Origin: Mactromeris polynyma
Lineage: Eukaryota > Mollusca > Bivalvia > Venerida > Mactridae
Direction of reading: 5' to 3'
DNA length: 64,000 bases
NCBI GenBank assembly: GCA_032209605.1
Contig: JASFXZ010000003.1
Location: 28,918,762-28,982,761, forward strand
This document shows positions 25,965 to 38,851 of this stretch, piece after piece. The position numbers and the translations under genes were made by a program. The first letter of the stretch is position 1. Each line of letters begins with the position of its first letter. The notes below the pieces were generated by a model that did no database searches, was not told the DNA's origin, and saw only the letters and a list, made by a program, of their open reading frames with translations.

Positions 25965-26245
25965 TAGGTTTGTTTGTTTGTTTCATCGGGTTTAACGCTG
26001 TTTCTCAACGATATTTCAGTTATATACGGCGGCCGGTTCACCTAACCAGTTTTTCCTGGACTGAATTCTTACCAGTACTAACTTACCCTTCCACAAGGAG
26101 TCGGCAACTTCTCCACATGTGGAGGAAAATCGACATTTTTTGTCAAATTTTCATGGAAAGGTATGACCTGCCGCGACCGGGAATCGAACCCAGATCGCCG
26201 GGTTACAAGTCCAGCGCACTAACCACTGGACCACGGCCGCGGCTT
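25965..26245 (-). mobile_element. Full-length tRNA-derived SINE
   Basis: The reverse strand of 26170-26242 is a tRNA-like head with box A TGGTCCAGTGG and box B GGTTCGATTCC (complement of 26180-26190). Its anticodon loop reads CTTGTAA (Thr-like TGT), but the acceptor stem has two mismatches in seven and position-3 pairing in the D stem fails, so it is not a functional tRNA. The body spans 25985-26160 and includes the core complementary to GTTTAACGCTG and AACGATATTTCAGTTATATA, plus TCTCCACATGTGGAGG. It ends at a (GTTT)n run at 25969-25984. It is the reference copy for the other fragments in this window. Confidence 0.75.
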
Positions 26246-26549
26246 GATCCATTTATGACATGAATAGTCCATGTGTCGAACTCTTCGATATCTGTTTGAT
26301 TAACCATATATGCAAAGATATAAGTGCGCTACTATTGTGCTTAACTCTAAGTTTGTAACTGAAGATGTTATCGTACATGCTTAAATACTGTTTAATGAGC
26401 GAATTCTGTAATTCAATAATTAAATAAGTATTCCAATGTACTTTTGTTTAGTAACTAGTTCACGGATTGTTCATATATTTCAAGCGTTCTCAATTTCTTC
26501 CAGTAGTCTCACACCCAGCCAATGACCTCATATGTTATCAGCTGTCTCG

Positions 26550-29500
26550 CGTACTGTCAATGATCTTACGTACTGCCGGTTGATTTCACGTACTGTCGGT
26601 GATTTCACGTACTGCCGGTTGATTTCACGTACTGCCGGTGATCTAACGTCCTGCCGGTGATGACCTCTCGTACTGCCGGTGGTCTCACATATGCCGGTGT
26701 ACTCTCGAACTACCAGTGTACTATCGTATTGCCGGTGTTCTCATGTACTGCTGGTGTACTCAAGAACTAACTGTAATCTCACATACTGTCGGTTTACTCT
26801 CGTACTGCAAGTGTACTCTCATATTGCCAGTGATCTCTCTTACTGCCGGTGTACTCACGTACTGCCGGTGTACTCACGTACTATCGGTGTATTCACGTAC
26901 TGCCGGTGTCCTCTCGTACTGCCGGTGTACTCACGTACTGCCGGTGTCCACTCGTACTATCGGTGTATTCACGTACTGCCGGTGTCCTCTCGTACTGCCG
27001 GTGTACTCACGTACTGCCGGTGTCCTCTCGTACTGCCGGTGTACTCACGTACTGCCGGTGTACTCACGTACTATCGGTGTCCTCTCGTACTGCCGGTGTC
27101 CTCTCGTACTGCCGGTGTACTCTCGTACCACCAGTGTACTCTCGTACTATCGGTGTCCTCTCGTACTGCCGGTGTCCTCTCGTACTGCCGGTGTACTCTC
27201 GTACCAACAGTGTACTCACGTACTATCGGTGTCCTCTCGTACTGCCGGTGTACTCTCGTACCACCAGTGTACTCTCGTACTGCCGATGATATCACATACT
27301 GCCGGTGTACTCACGTACTGCCGATGATCTCACATACTGCCGGTGTACTCACGTACTGCCGGTGTATTCACGTACTATCGGTGTCCTCTCGTACTGCCGG
27401 TGTACTCACGTACTGCCGGTGTACTCACGTACTATCGGTGTCCTCTCGTACTGCCGGTGTACTCTCGTACCACCAGTGTACTCTCGTACTGCCGATGATC
27501 TCACACACTGCCGGTGTACTTTCATACCACCAGTGTACTCTCGTACTGCCCATGATCTCACATACTGCCGGTTAACTCTCGTACCACCAGTGTACTCTCA
27601 TACTGCCGATGATCTCACATACTGCCGGTGTACTCTCGTACTGACCATGATCTACCGTACTGCCCATGATCTCACATACTGCCGGTTTACTCTCATACCA
27701 CCATTGTACCCTCATACTGCCGATGATCTCACATATTGCCGGTGTACTCTCGTACTGACCATGATCTACCGTACTGCCCATGATCTCACATACTGCCGGT
27801 GTACTCTCGTACTGCCGATGTACTCTCGTACCGCAAGTGTACTCTCGTACTGCCGATGATCTCACATACTGCCGGTGAACTCTCGTACCACCAGTGTACT
27901 ATCGTACTGCCGATGATCTCACATACTGCCGGTGTACTCTCGTACCAACAGTGTACTCTCGTACTGTCGATGATCTCACATACTGCCGGTGTACTCTCGT
28001 ACCACCAGTGTACTCTCGTACTGCCGATGATCTCACACACTACCGGTGTACTTTCGTACCACCAGTGTACTCTCGTACTGCCCATGATCTCACATACTGC
28101 CGGTTTACTCTCGTACCACCATTGTACCCTCATACTGCCGGTGAACTCTCGTACCGCAAGTGTACTATCGTACTGCCGATGATCTCACATACTGCCGGTG
28201 TACTCTCGTACCGCCATTGTACTATCATACTGCCGATGATCTCACATACTGCCGGTGTACTCTCATACTGCCGGTGTACTCTCGTACCGCCAGTGTACTC
28301 TCGTACTGCCGATGATCTCACATACTGCCGGTGTACTCTCGTACCGCCAGTGTACTCTCGTACTGCCGATGATCTCACATACTGCCGGTGTACTCTCGTA
28401 CCACCAGTGTACTCTCATACTGCCGATGATCTCACGCACTGCCGGTGTACTCTCGTACCACCAGTGTACTCTCGTACTGCCGATGATCTCACAAACTGCC
28501 GGTGTACTCTCATACTGCCGATGTACTCTCGTACCGCCAGTGTACTCTCGTACTGCCGATGATCTCACATACTGCCGGTGTACTCTCGTACTGCCGATGT
28601 ACTCTCGTACCACCAGTGTACTCTCGTACTGCCGATGATCTCACATACTGCCGGTGTACTCTCATACTGCCGATGTACTCTCGTACCGCCAGTGTACTCT
28701 CGTACTGCCGATGATCTCACATACTGCCGGTGTACTCTCGTACCGCCAGTGTACTCTCATACTGCCGATGATCTCACACACTGCCGGTGTACTCTCGTAC
28801 CGCCAGTGTACTCTCATACTGCCGATGATCTCACGCACTGCCGGTGTACTCTCGTACCACCAGTGTACTCTCGTACTGCCGATGATCTCACGCACTGCCG
28901 GTGTACTCTCGTACCACCAGTGTACTCTCGTACTGCCGATGATCTCACGCACTGCCGGTGTACTCTCGTACCACCAGTGTACTCTCGTACTGCCGATGAT
29001 CTCACATATTGCCGGTTTACTCTCGTACCACCATTGTACCCTCATACTGCCGATGATCTCACATATTGCCGGTGTACTCTCGTACTGACCATGATCTACC
29101 GTACTGCCCATGATCTCACATATTGCCGGTGTACTCTCGTTCTGACCATGATCTACCGTACTGCCCATGATCTCACATACTGCCGGTGTACTCTCGTACC
29201 GCCATTGTACTATCATACTGCCGATGATCTCACATACTGCCGGTGTACTCTCGTACTGACCATGATCTACCGTACTGCCCATGATCTCACATACTGCCGG
29301 TGTACTCTCGTACCGCCAGTGTACTCTCGTACTGCCGATGATCTCACATACTGCCGGTGTACTCTCGTACTGACCATGATCTACCGTACTGCCGATGATC
29401 TCACATACTGCCGGTGTACTCTCGTACCGCCAGTGTACTCTCGTACTGCCGATGATCTCACATACTGCCGGTGTACTCTCGTACCGCCAGTGTACTCTCG

Positions 29501-29635
29501 TACTGCCGATGATCTCACATACTGCCGGTGTACTCTCGTACTGCCGATGATCTCACATACTGTCGGTGTACTCTCGTACTGACGGTGATCTATCGTACTG
29601 CCGGTGTACTTACAGACTGCCGGTGATCTGACATA
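26550..29635. repeat. 3.1-kb higher-order satellite: 19-bp monomer, 57-bp trimer
   Basis: About 160 head-to-tail copies of a 19-bp monomer (type TACTGCCGGTGTACTCTCG). Variants include TACTATCGGTGTCCTCTCG, TACCACCAGTGTACTCTCG, TACTGCCGATGATCTCACA and TACTGACCATGATCTACCG. Left of about 27280 the variants are mixed. From about 27480 they settle into ordered trimers of 57 bp (GATGATCTCACA type, GGTGTACTCTCG type, CCACCAGTG type), with some blocks replaced by the GACCATGATCTACCG pair. Edge units (26550-26700, 29600-29635) are degenerate and include 20-21 bp units. Very long ORFs (up to 334 codons +, 206 -) are artefacts: 19 is not a multiple of 3, so all three frames read the same stop-free cycle. 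Related short stretches were not seen elsewhere in the window. Confidence 0.97.
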
Positions 29636-30643
29636 CAATCATCGATATCATTTTCTGTCCGTGATTTCGCGTTCTTTCGGTTATCTCTTAGTCACATCCA
29701 CTTTCAGTTTATAAATACAATTTATAAATTTAAATACAAACACCTGTACTTTCAAGCATGCAGTGAATATAATTAAAGTAAGACGGAATACTTGGCCTTG
29801 CTCTTTTATTAATTGATATAATTATTTATCAATTTGATATTGACATAAATCGTTGTGATATTACAATCATTGAGCTATGACTCATGTCTTCATTTTTGTA
29901 CAAAACGTGTCCTTTGAATGTTTAAATATTGTTTTCGATCATCGTACAACCCACATAGCTGACTTGAAAGCATTTGAATGCAAAAATACTGAAATATTAA
30001 TTGATATTCTACAAGAAAATTGATACTCCAAATCTTCATAAGATGACGCCTGATTTTATTTTCACATATTCTTTAGCAATTTGCGTGTCAGTTGTTGACT
30101 GGTGATAATGTGATTATTGACAAGGGCATTAATGCTTTATAAATGAAAGAATTAAGTCATATTAAGAGGAGATTTCGTCAATATTAAGCATACCACTTTG
30201 AATGTCATATATATTTAGCTTTACAAATCACTAATGTAATTAACCAATACAAATTTAGGTGATACTCAACCATTAGTCGATGTCTCGATAATTATGATTT
30301 ATTGATTGAATTAGTTTCACTATAGTGAGCTAACATAGAGGGATTATTTACGACTAGCCAAATTTTCGTGATATCTCGTGAACTGTTAGTGCCTTAAGTG
30401 GTGTCTCTGTGTAATGTATTAGAAATTATAAGTTTAAAAGGTCAATACGAAAACAATTTATTTTAGATAATTTTTGTATGTTTTGCATAATTATTATTTT
30501 TATCTACCTTAAGTTCTCTCAGTAGACTGTCGACTGTCTCCCGGACAGTTCATTATGAATGTTGCTATTCATTGTTACAAAAGGTACATAGTTTAACCAT
30601 CATTCATTACAACCAAGTATTTTAAAATTACTTTATTTCATTC

Positions 30644-30785
30644 TTTATTTATTTAAGTCGCACCAATGTACAATCATATAATATAGACAATACAAGTTAT
30701 AACAATAAAAGTACATTGCCACTCGATTCTGGAGCTACAAGACACTATATAACAATCAATTTCATACAATTATACACACATGTAC
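30644..30785 (-). mobile_element. Retroposon-like 3' end, copy B
   Basis: Partner of 19263-19420 in the same orientation, with about 85 percent visual identity over the best 110 bp. On the reverse strand it ends AATAAATAAAG. Downstream sequence diverges after TACACACATGTAC. Confidence 0.5.
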
Positions 30786-31668
30786 AAAATCAAACACAGT
30801 AAAGCTGAACTATGTTTGCTAATCTTGACTTAAAATTTATCTTAAGACAATAAAACACTGAAATAGGAAAAACGGGTACTAATGCACACTGCATAAAAAT
30901 GGATGTATGAATCCAAACTTCACTATGATCAGATCATAACAAATGAATAAATAATGAAAAAAATAATTGATACATGTATGACTATGAGTACTGTTATATG
31001 ATCACATTTTCAGGTTTGTATGAGTACATTTCAGTTCTTTCGGAAACAGTTTCACCGACTTTGAAATAATGAACATTTTAGTGGTTTGCTGAGGAAATTT
31101 AGTAACGTATTTCACGCTGAACCAAAGTGTCAAAGTAACAAAATCCATGTATAGTGTGTATATCTGGGTCGTTAGAAAACCCAGTTTTGGCATTAACCTC
31201 AGAATCTAACATTATTTCAAATTAATGCTAATGTTGAGCTCAGAAACATCCAATCAGGCTCCGATCTCCAAAAGAAACTCTACGAGAAATATCGGCTCAA
31301 TGATAGAGATTGTACTCAAATCAGAGTCTGAGTTTGAGACTGAGGTTAGATCTAGTTCAGATTGAGATGCTTCGGGACTGAGATCGTAGCCAGATGCTTG
31401 AGTTTTGAGATTAGTCACCAATTATAGCTTCATAACCTCAGGCTATAATGTCGCATGTTTCGGTGCATTGTTATTATTATTTTAAATATATTCTTCGGGT
31501 TTAATTAAAACAAATATTCAAATATTTTCACGTATTTCAAATTCTTGTCACCAAAATGATTAACGATATCGATTGTTTAACAACATTTGCGTCGTATTAA
31601 ATGTCTCGTTATGTTTGAGAATATTTAACATTGTAACATGTGTGTTCAGTCTTTGTTAAATACGCTGT

Positions 31669-31688
31669 ACGTAGCCACATGGCTACGT
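31669..31688. other. Perfect 9-bp-arm inverted repeat
   Basis: ACGTAGCCA, two bases, then TGGCTACGT. Could be a dimeric protein-binding site or chance. Confidence 0.5.
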
Positions 31689-31996
31689 CTTTGTGCATAA
31701 CTATAGTAACTGCTGCCGTACAAAAACTGGTTACACTAGTTTCACGCCAAACTTTCGATGTATGAGCTCTGTTTAAATCCATTATTAAATGTTAATTTGT
31801 GAAATAGAAATATCATAATACATCAATGGGTCTTTGAATATCATTTAGCATTTTCATCGTTTATTTCATGATACAAATTCTATCTCAAAATATTTTACAC
31901 ATATAAATTACGATAAAAATCGCAGACATTTGGAATGTGTTGTACATATTGACATTGAAATCTGTATATTATACTGATGACACTAAAATTAAGACA

Positions 31997-32023
31997 TACT
32001 ACTACTACTACTATATATATATA
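31997..32023. repeat. (ACT)n-(TA)n microsatellite
   Basis: Five to six ACT units run directly into a TA run. Confidence 0.85.
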
Positions 32024-32201
32024 AACTTATAAGGACATACATGTATAACATATATATCACCAATTAATTCAGTATTTCAAGTCTTCTTTATTCTAATTGG
32101 TATTTGTGTTAGAAAACAAACAAGTATGACAAATACGAAGTCACAAATAATGCTGAATACCACGAAACATTCTTCATATCTTACAGCCAAACATAGAAAT
32201 G

Positions 32202-32215
32202 GTTACCACGGTAAC
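32202..32215. promoter_or_regulatory. Palindromic RFX X-box-like site
   Basis: GTTACCACGGTAAC has two perfect 6-bp half-sites separated by 2 bp, fitting the known RFX X-box layout (GTTNCC-NN-GGNAAC). Located 14 kb downstream of Uncx. Binding is not shown by sequence. Confidence 0.4.
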
Positions 32216-32899
32216 GTCAGCTTTACTTCCCTTTATTTATTACTTATTGATACATATTGATCTACTTGTTGTTATATTTTACAATAAAAGTCAGTGCAGA
32301 GTAACTTTATTCTATCAAGAATGATAAATTAAGGAAAAGAGATTTATTAGAGACAATTGAAATAATAATAATTCATTAAAGCAATAAAGAGGTTTCTTAA
32401 TATTTTTTGTGGAGAATAATGATATTTATTGTCTATTATTTTGAAAGTTGATAAATTTATCAATTGTGTTATTTCATTTGAATTTTCAATCTTAAAATTT
32501 GCTATGATGTTCGCGAAGAAACAAGAAAAATAATTTCTTGACATTGCTAAAGAAATGGATACTTTAACGCAATACGTTATTCGCATAAGATGAAACGTTT
32601 CAGAAAAAATATTTCGGTGAGCGAAACTTCTTAAATGAAGTCATAGAATAGTATATATAAATCAAATAAATGAAGTTTTTAGCAAAACATAATAATTTTT
32701 CATCCGACCTCATTAACGTTATATTAATGTTTTCTTAAAACAAATCAGATAATTGTTTGTACATTCTCGTCACGTACGTATTCTGCTTACGTGATATTTC
32801 ATGAAGCAGTCGCACTGAATTGCTTATAACAATTCCATCGTTAATGAAACGAACAAAATCATCTAGGGAGAAAATAATTTATTCCAAAAATAGCGGTAC

Positions 32900-33005
32900 A
32901 TACGGACGAACAACCAAGTGCAGGTCGAAAGCCCAAGAAAACTGGCTAGGTTACCGCCCACCGTAGTTGGCTGAAATACTGCTGTATTGATGAATGGCGT
33001 CAAAC
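32900..33005 (+). mobile_element. SINE body fragment
   Basis: AAACTGGCTAGGTTACCGCC, then GGCTGAAATACTGCTG and GGCGTCAAACC, follows the same order as the reverse complement of the body at 25985-26060. No head found. Confidence 0.55.
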
Positions 33006-33484
33006 CAGAACGCTCTTTCAGCACATAAAAGTCGTCAAAAGTATGCATTTCGTTATAATCACATATTGCAAAACAATACACATGTACAAAACATACAAAT
33101 AAATATATACAATTTCATGTAACTATGACAAGAACAAACATATATTACATTTCATGTATGATACAACTGATTCCAGCTGGCATCATTGGGCCTTATTCAC
33201 ACTATTTCTTATCATCTTGCAATGTTTCACAAGGTCTCCTCATACGGATGTGAACAGATTTATTTAAATACCCAGCAATATTGCAAATATACCCCTTGTT
33301 CGTAAGACATAGTTAAAAGTATTGTTAATGACTTGTGTCCAAGATTTTTGATCTGAATATCTTTACCTAAATAGTTCATATTTTGGATAGCACATCAAAT
33401 AAAAAAATTAACGAATACATGTGAGAAAACTCAACATGACCTTTAAACTTTATAAGAGGATACAATGTTTTTAAAAAAATCGAA

Positions 33485-33800
33485 AGGTGGCCCAACTGAT
33501 TAGTGGTTAACTGCTGAGCTGAAATCTGAAGGTTTTGGGTTCGATCCCTCGTCCAGCCGAGTAAAAGAGAAATGCTTTTCAGTGTTTCCCACCTAATAAA
33601 GTACCGGCATGTAACCAGGAAAGTACTGGGTAGACCCCAAGAATGTACTGGTTAGATGCCAGGAAAAATGGTAATTGTCCGATGGGTTTCATTGGCACTG
33701 CGGAGTGACCGTCTTTGGGTTCAAATTTGTCTGTTTGGCCTCTACTGCTCTACATGCAAGTAGATGTTTTCCTTCAGTGTAAAAAAATCTCTTACCAGGT
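33485..33800 (+). mobile_element. Second type of tRNA-derived SINE
   Basis: A tRNA-like head on the + strand has TGGCCCAACTGATTAGTGG (box A region) and GGTTCGATCCC at 33538-33548 (box B). The body of about 240 bp contains two GTACTGG..AGA.. segments (33625-33655) and ends near an A7 run at 33781. The body does not share the core of the other SINE family. Confidence 0.6.
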
Positions 33801-36800
33801 CGACAGATAAACTATTAATGTGCGTTAAGAAAAATGTACGCATGACCTCATAAACACATTAAATTGCATTTTAACCAAAACAACAAAGATGGATCTACAC
33901 ATTACGCGATGACAAAAATGCAAAGGTGACATTCTGTTACCAAATTACTTCATCTCAGCTCAAAAACGTGGTTCAATATCACCCCTTACTGGCTTTTTAA
34001 GGAGTTTGGATTTCAATATTTCTGTGTGACCTTACATAGGTACATAACTTCTAAATCACTGAGTGATTATGGTCAATAAACAAATCTTATTGGTCGTTTG
34101 TAATAATAAAAATGATCAGTATGCGTCTAGACGCCATTTCGCTAAAATAATATCATCTATTAGCATTTCTTCCGGTCATAGGTGGCTTTCACAAACGACC
34201 GATAATTATATGGTGATGTCATAAATCATGTATAATTATATAATTCATGGAGAAATATTACCTAGTAACGGTTTTATTAACAGTTAGGGCATTAATTATG
34301 CATATTTCCTACTTTATGCGAATTCACATCAATTAAATGCTACTGGTGTCCTTCAATCTATCTTTATTTGTGATATATCTTTGCTTAAATGGATCGAATC
34401 TACGGATAATTAACCATAGTCTTTTTATACCATTTCCGTTAGTGTTTTTCTGAACAAATTGCTTGTATTTGATAAACAGTAAATTATATTTTTTCTATAC
34501 ATTTTCCGTAATTTACGTCATTGCCATATATCAAATTTGTATTTTTGTGTTTCTGCCTCATTACAATAATACTTGGAGACAACATGGTATAGTGTTTAGT
34601 GGTATAGAGACAATTTAGTATCCCAACGAATGCCAAACGAATTCCATCAGCTTAAAGTAATATTATGCTCATTTTGTGTTCATTTGTTTACATAAACAAA
34701 CATGAAAATATAGTTTCTATAGTTCAGTAAAATATCAATAAACATGCATTTACAAAGAACTAGCTTATAATGATCTGTATTTGTTGAAGAAAGATGTTTG
34801 TACATCCTAAAACTTAAAAAAAAACTATTTTACAAGTTTTGTCTGTTAGTAATATGGTAAAAAAAGATATTTTCAAACGGTTATACATTGCAATGGTTCT
34901 TATTAGAGATGATATAGCCAATGTAACGTCAATACTGGATGAAGCCAATTCAAACATTTTATGTTCAGATGAGCCAGATACATCTTTAACATATACAAAG
35001 AATCACAGGAAATCTTAACTAACTGTTTCTTAATATAAGACATCGTTGTTGTTTTTATGTGTTTTTATTGAATTGTACAATAGTGTGTGTTACTACAGTA
35101 CTACCAATGTGAACAAGGTAATAAAACGTCTCATCGCTTACTGACTACGCAAACTACTTTTTTCCGGAAGCGGCACAAGAATAACCGTTAAGTGAATCGG
35201 TTAAAATAGTTCAACATCTGAGAGTAACCTGCTTTACATACTCAATACTTGTATTAATATTAACTACGCAATTAAATGTAATGGTTTAACAATGATGATT
35301 CGTACTTTCTGTGAATTTGGAAGTGTTATATACAAAACCAGTGTTCAATACCGAACAATTTAGTGCTTTCAGCGCTTTGATTAAATTGTGTAGTTGTTTC
35401 TGAATGGTAAAGCTATTTGATCCAAGTGAAAAATACTCTAACACACCATGTATTAATGCCTATCCGATTGTGTCCATTTATTTCATTATACATGTATAGC
35501 AGATATTAAATTTTGTCTGCCATTTGATCAAAGAAATTTATTATTGAAAATTTCCCAAAAAACTGTAGTTATGTACGATGAAAGCAAAGCAAGAGCCGAA
35601 AAGAAATTAATAGCTGCAGTTATTTTCTTAATTTTATATTCTTACATCTTTATAGTGTTCAAGACAGCCTTTAACACACACGTATACCATTTATTAATGA
35701 AACAGCTGTTCATTTATATGGATTAATAATGAGGGAATAATATTGAGCTGTGATCATGACGAAATCTTATTATAGAGGTGTCTTCAACACGCGCCAAATT
35801 CTCAATTACAAATTGGTCATTACAACGTTGTCATCTACTATTGTAATTACGCGCGAGAACATTTGCCGCTCGCCACCCACCCTCTGTCTTTATTTCATAT
35901 GTTGATATAACAATTTTCAAGAGCAATAAACATTGCATAAAGGTCTCATAACACAGATGATATCATTGTCAGAAGACATCATGCGGTTATTGTTGAAGGA
36001 CTTTGTTTGGCCGGGGGCAGTCATTTAAAGATGATGTCCATTTTCTATCGGTGTCGCGTATCATTAAGTCATCTGTGATAATCACACCACGAAGATCGGT
36101 TAGTTTAACGAGATGTATCGGACTTCCAAACAGTTACCGGTCAACTCTTTCTTTGATATCGAGCGCAAAATGTCTTACGGGTGTATTATATTGTCGTTTA
36201 ATTAGACTATCATGATAGCATGACTTTCATAGTTATATTATCGGGTAGCGGGTATCTGTGTGAAGCGGTACGGAAAGTCAAACCAACGAAAACAAACAAT
36301 AGTTCATATTAACAGCATTATGCAATAACTGACTTATTCACGAGCTCATAAACTAATAATGTAACATCATTATTGAATTCTAACCGTTATACAGATATGT
36401 ACTAAATTAGGATGAACGAACCACATCCGTTGACAATTACAGAACCAATTAAACAAAATGTATTTCCTTAATGGAAAACGATTTCAATAAGTATGTATGT
36501 AAATGTTCCATTTATCTGTTAGTTACATCAATATGTGTATATTTCTATGAATAAACAATGTTAAATGAAATGTCTATATATTCACCATTACGATAAGTTT
36601 TTATTAAATGAAAGTTTACCGGAAACACCGACGTGATTGGAAGGAACAATGCGTTAATGTTGATTTAAATTTTCTGTCATAACAATAAGAGCAAGTCTGA
36701 CACGATGCAGTACGCTTTATATTCGTATAATGTCACACTCTGTGATACGGTCTTATTTCAGATAGCACACTTAAGTCACTTTATCAATAGCTATACAAGC

Positions 36801-37805
36801 GACCAATAGCATAAACCGGATGTGTTTCTTTATTTAATGTTTTCCGTCTGATTGTATCTTGTTTTCAAGTTTTCTCAATTTACTCGATAATTTGTTTCCT
36901 ATATTGAACTAATAAAGTTAGCATCTGCCGCGGGATCTTTATTTTAATTATTGACTCAATTATTTGAAACCATTAGTGTGTTAATTACCTTTCATATTGA
37001 CAGATATTCATGTCAAATAGTTTATAATAAATAATTGCTCTCCAACAGTGAAGCCATACTAACCCGAACATAACTAACTTAAACAATGTCGTATCAAACA
37101 TGGCCCTTTTGTGACGCTATTTTACCTTCGCCAATAGTCAATACTGGTGGATCATTGGGGTTAACTAGACAAATATTTGTTTGTGTCAACGCACGTGTTA
37201 AAGGAACGCCCTAAATTATAAATAATCAAATTGCAACTGTAACATGACACGTTGTTTTAACCTGTTACAGACTATAAAGTGGCCACCCAATGATTCCTGC
37301 GTACCAATCGTGATGATCATGATATTAAAAAAATCTAAACATCAGTGCGGTTTTGATATTGTAATACAATCGATTGCTAAGACATTGTTCATAAATACGT
37401 GCGTACAAGATTCAAATGAGTGTTTATTTTGCTTCTGGTGGGCACTTGGTGAAAACATAGAATCTGATCATTGGCTCATATCGCATTTCTCAAATAGACA
37501 TGTACATTAAAAATACACATTGTAAGAAATAATTTCACAGATGATTGATGTTATGCATAACATTTCAATAACAATCACTAAGTATCGACTGTATACTTTT
37601 TTAAGTCTATTTCAAGAAGAAGAAGAATATAAAATATATTTCTTTACAGTTTGGCCATTGTAAAAATCTACAATGTCAATGATATATTGTTCTTCCTGAA
37701 AAAGACTTTCAGCCATAATTTAGAGTGAATATTGGATGGCAATGTGTGCATTGGGTGAATGGGTGTGGAATATGCAGTGCAGCATTGACACAATGAAAGA
37801 GAGAG

Positions 37806-37878
37806 AATAAGTTGCTACAGTGAACGCCACATACATAAGACAGTACCTCCTACACAGACCTCCGGGAAAACATCAATT
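37806..37878. repeat. Short dispersed repeat, copy B
   Basis: Partner of 19861-19932. An 86-codon ORF (37820-38080) starts inside the repeat, but the frame is not conserved in copy A. Confidence 0.55.
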
Positions 37879-38838
37879 CATAAAACATAAGGAAGAATTA
37901 TTGTATCACAATTCCTGTTCACTAGGCCTTTTACATATAAAGAACAAATGTATTGCCAATTATTTGGTGAAATCGAGAAAGTTAAAGGACCCGGACAACA
38001 CATTTGGTAAAAGAGAGATGCGTACTGTAGATGTATCCATTTTGTCTTTTCAATACCGACACAGTTGTGCTATTGTATAACAACCGACTAAAATTTATGC
38101 AAAATACTTGTATAAAGGTGACATGTGCTGGTTACCTACGATGTCACATATAGAAACTGTTCGTCTACTATTGCCTTAGTTTGAAAAACAAAATATAAAA
38201 GTAAGAAAATTACAACGGTAAACAAGGCCATTCTGTCGTCAAATATTTACCAAATATGTTAAAGAACAATCCATTGTGTAGGACCATCATTAGGACACAT
38301 TTACAATATTGGAGTTTAACTAAAGACGTCTCAATTTCTTCATTTTCGCCTTCTCATGTAATTATACGAGACATAAAGCACATTTAATTACACCTTTCTT
38401 TGTTCTTCACAGGTGTATTAGAAGGCTAGATTGGAAAGAAACACAGACTACTCGCGTGGTTGTCCTTTTGATCTGGTAAACAAATAACTAGAAAGAAGAA
38501 ACCTATTACATTCCATTTCTATACATAACTTACAATTTTAAATGTTGTTTTAACAGATTTAAGTGGTAAATCTATATTCAATTACATTTTAAGAAATTGA
38601 ATAAGAAAGATAAGAAATTAAATTACAGAGATAGTGATTCACATAATAAAGACGTAAAAATAAATGAACTCTTTATTGGAATTATCACTTAGACAATCTT
38701 GAACTGGCACGTGGCTATTTATGTTCGCACATTGCTTAAGATTATTGGAATGTCTTTGATTTTGTACTAAAAATGGCAACAATCTGAAAAGTCTTTTTGA
38801 AATCTTTAAATAATTCACATCATGAAAATCGGAGATCT

Positions 38839-38851
38839 GGGGGGGGGGGGG
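38839..38851. repeat. Homopolymer run of 13 G
   Basis: An isolated G run in A+T-rich DNA. Its length is likely to vary between reads. Confidence 0.9.

Larger units (their letters stand above)
29640..33484. other. Gene desert block 2
   Basis: No exon recognised. It contains retroposon and SINE fragments (30644-30785, 32900-33005), a hairpin (31669-31688), an X-box-like palindrome (32202-32215) and a short (ACT)n/(TA)n tract. Between 31230 and 31430 there are several GAGAT/CAGATTGAGA strings of no clear period. Confidence 0.45.

Noticed and set aside
26170..26245. Functional tRNA-Thr gene on the reverse strand
   Set aside because: Acceptor and D stems have mismatches, there is no T-run terminator, and the sequence continues into a SINE body.
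26679..29582. Long Cys/Tyr-rich ORFs (up to 334 codons) as secreted repeat proteins
   Set aside because: They run only through the 19-bp satellite, occur in all frames and on both strands, and have no promoter, splice or signal-peptide context.
26550..29635. CRISPR-like repeat/spacer structure
   Set aside because: Units are contiguous without unique spacers, and the DNA is clearly eukaryotic.
37820..38080. 86-codon ORF starting in the shared 72-bp repeat
   Set aside because: The reading frame is not conserved in the other repeat copy.
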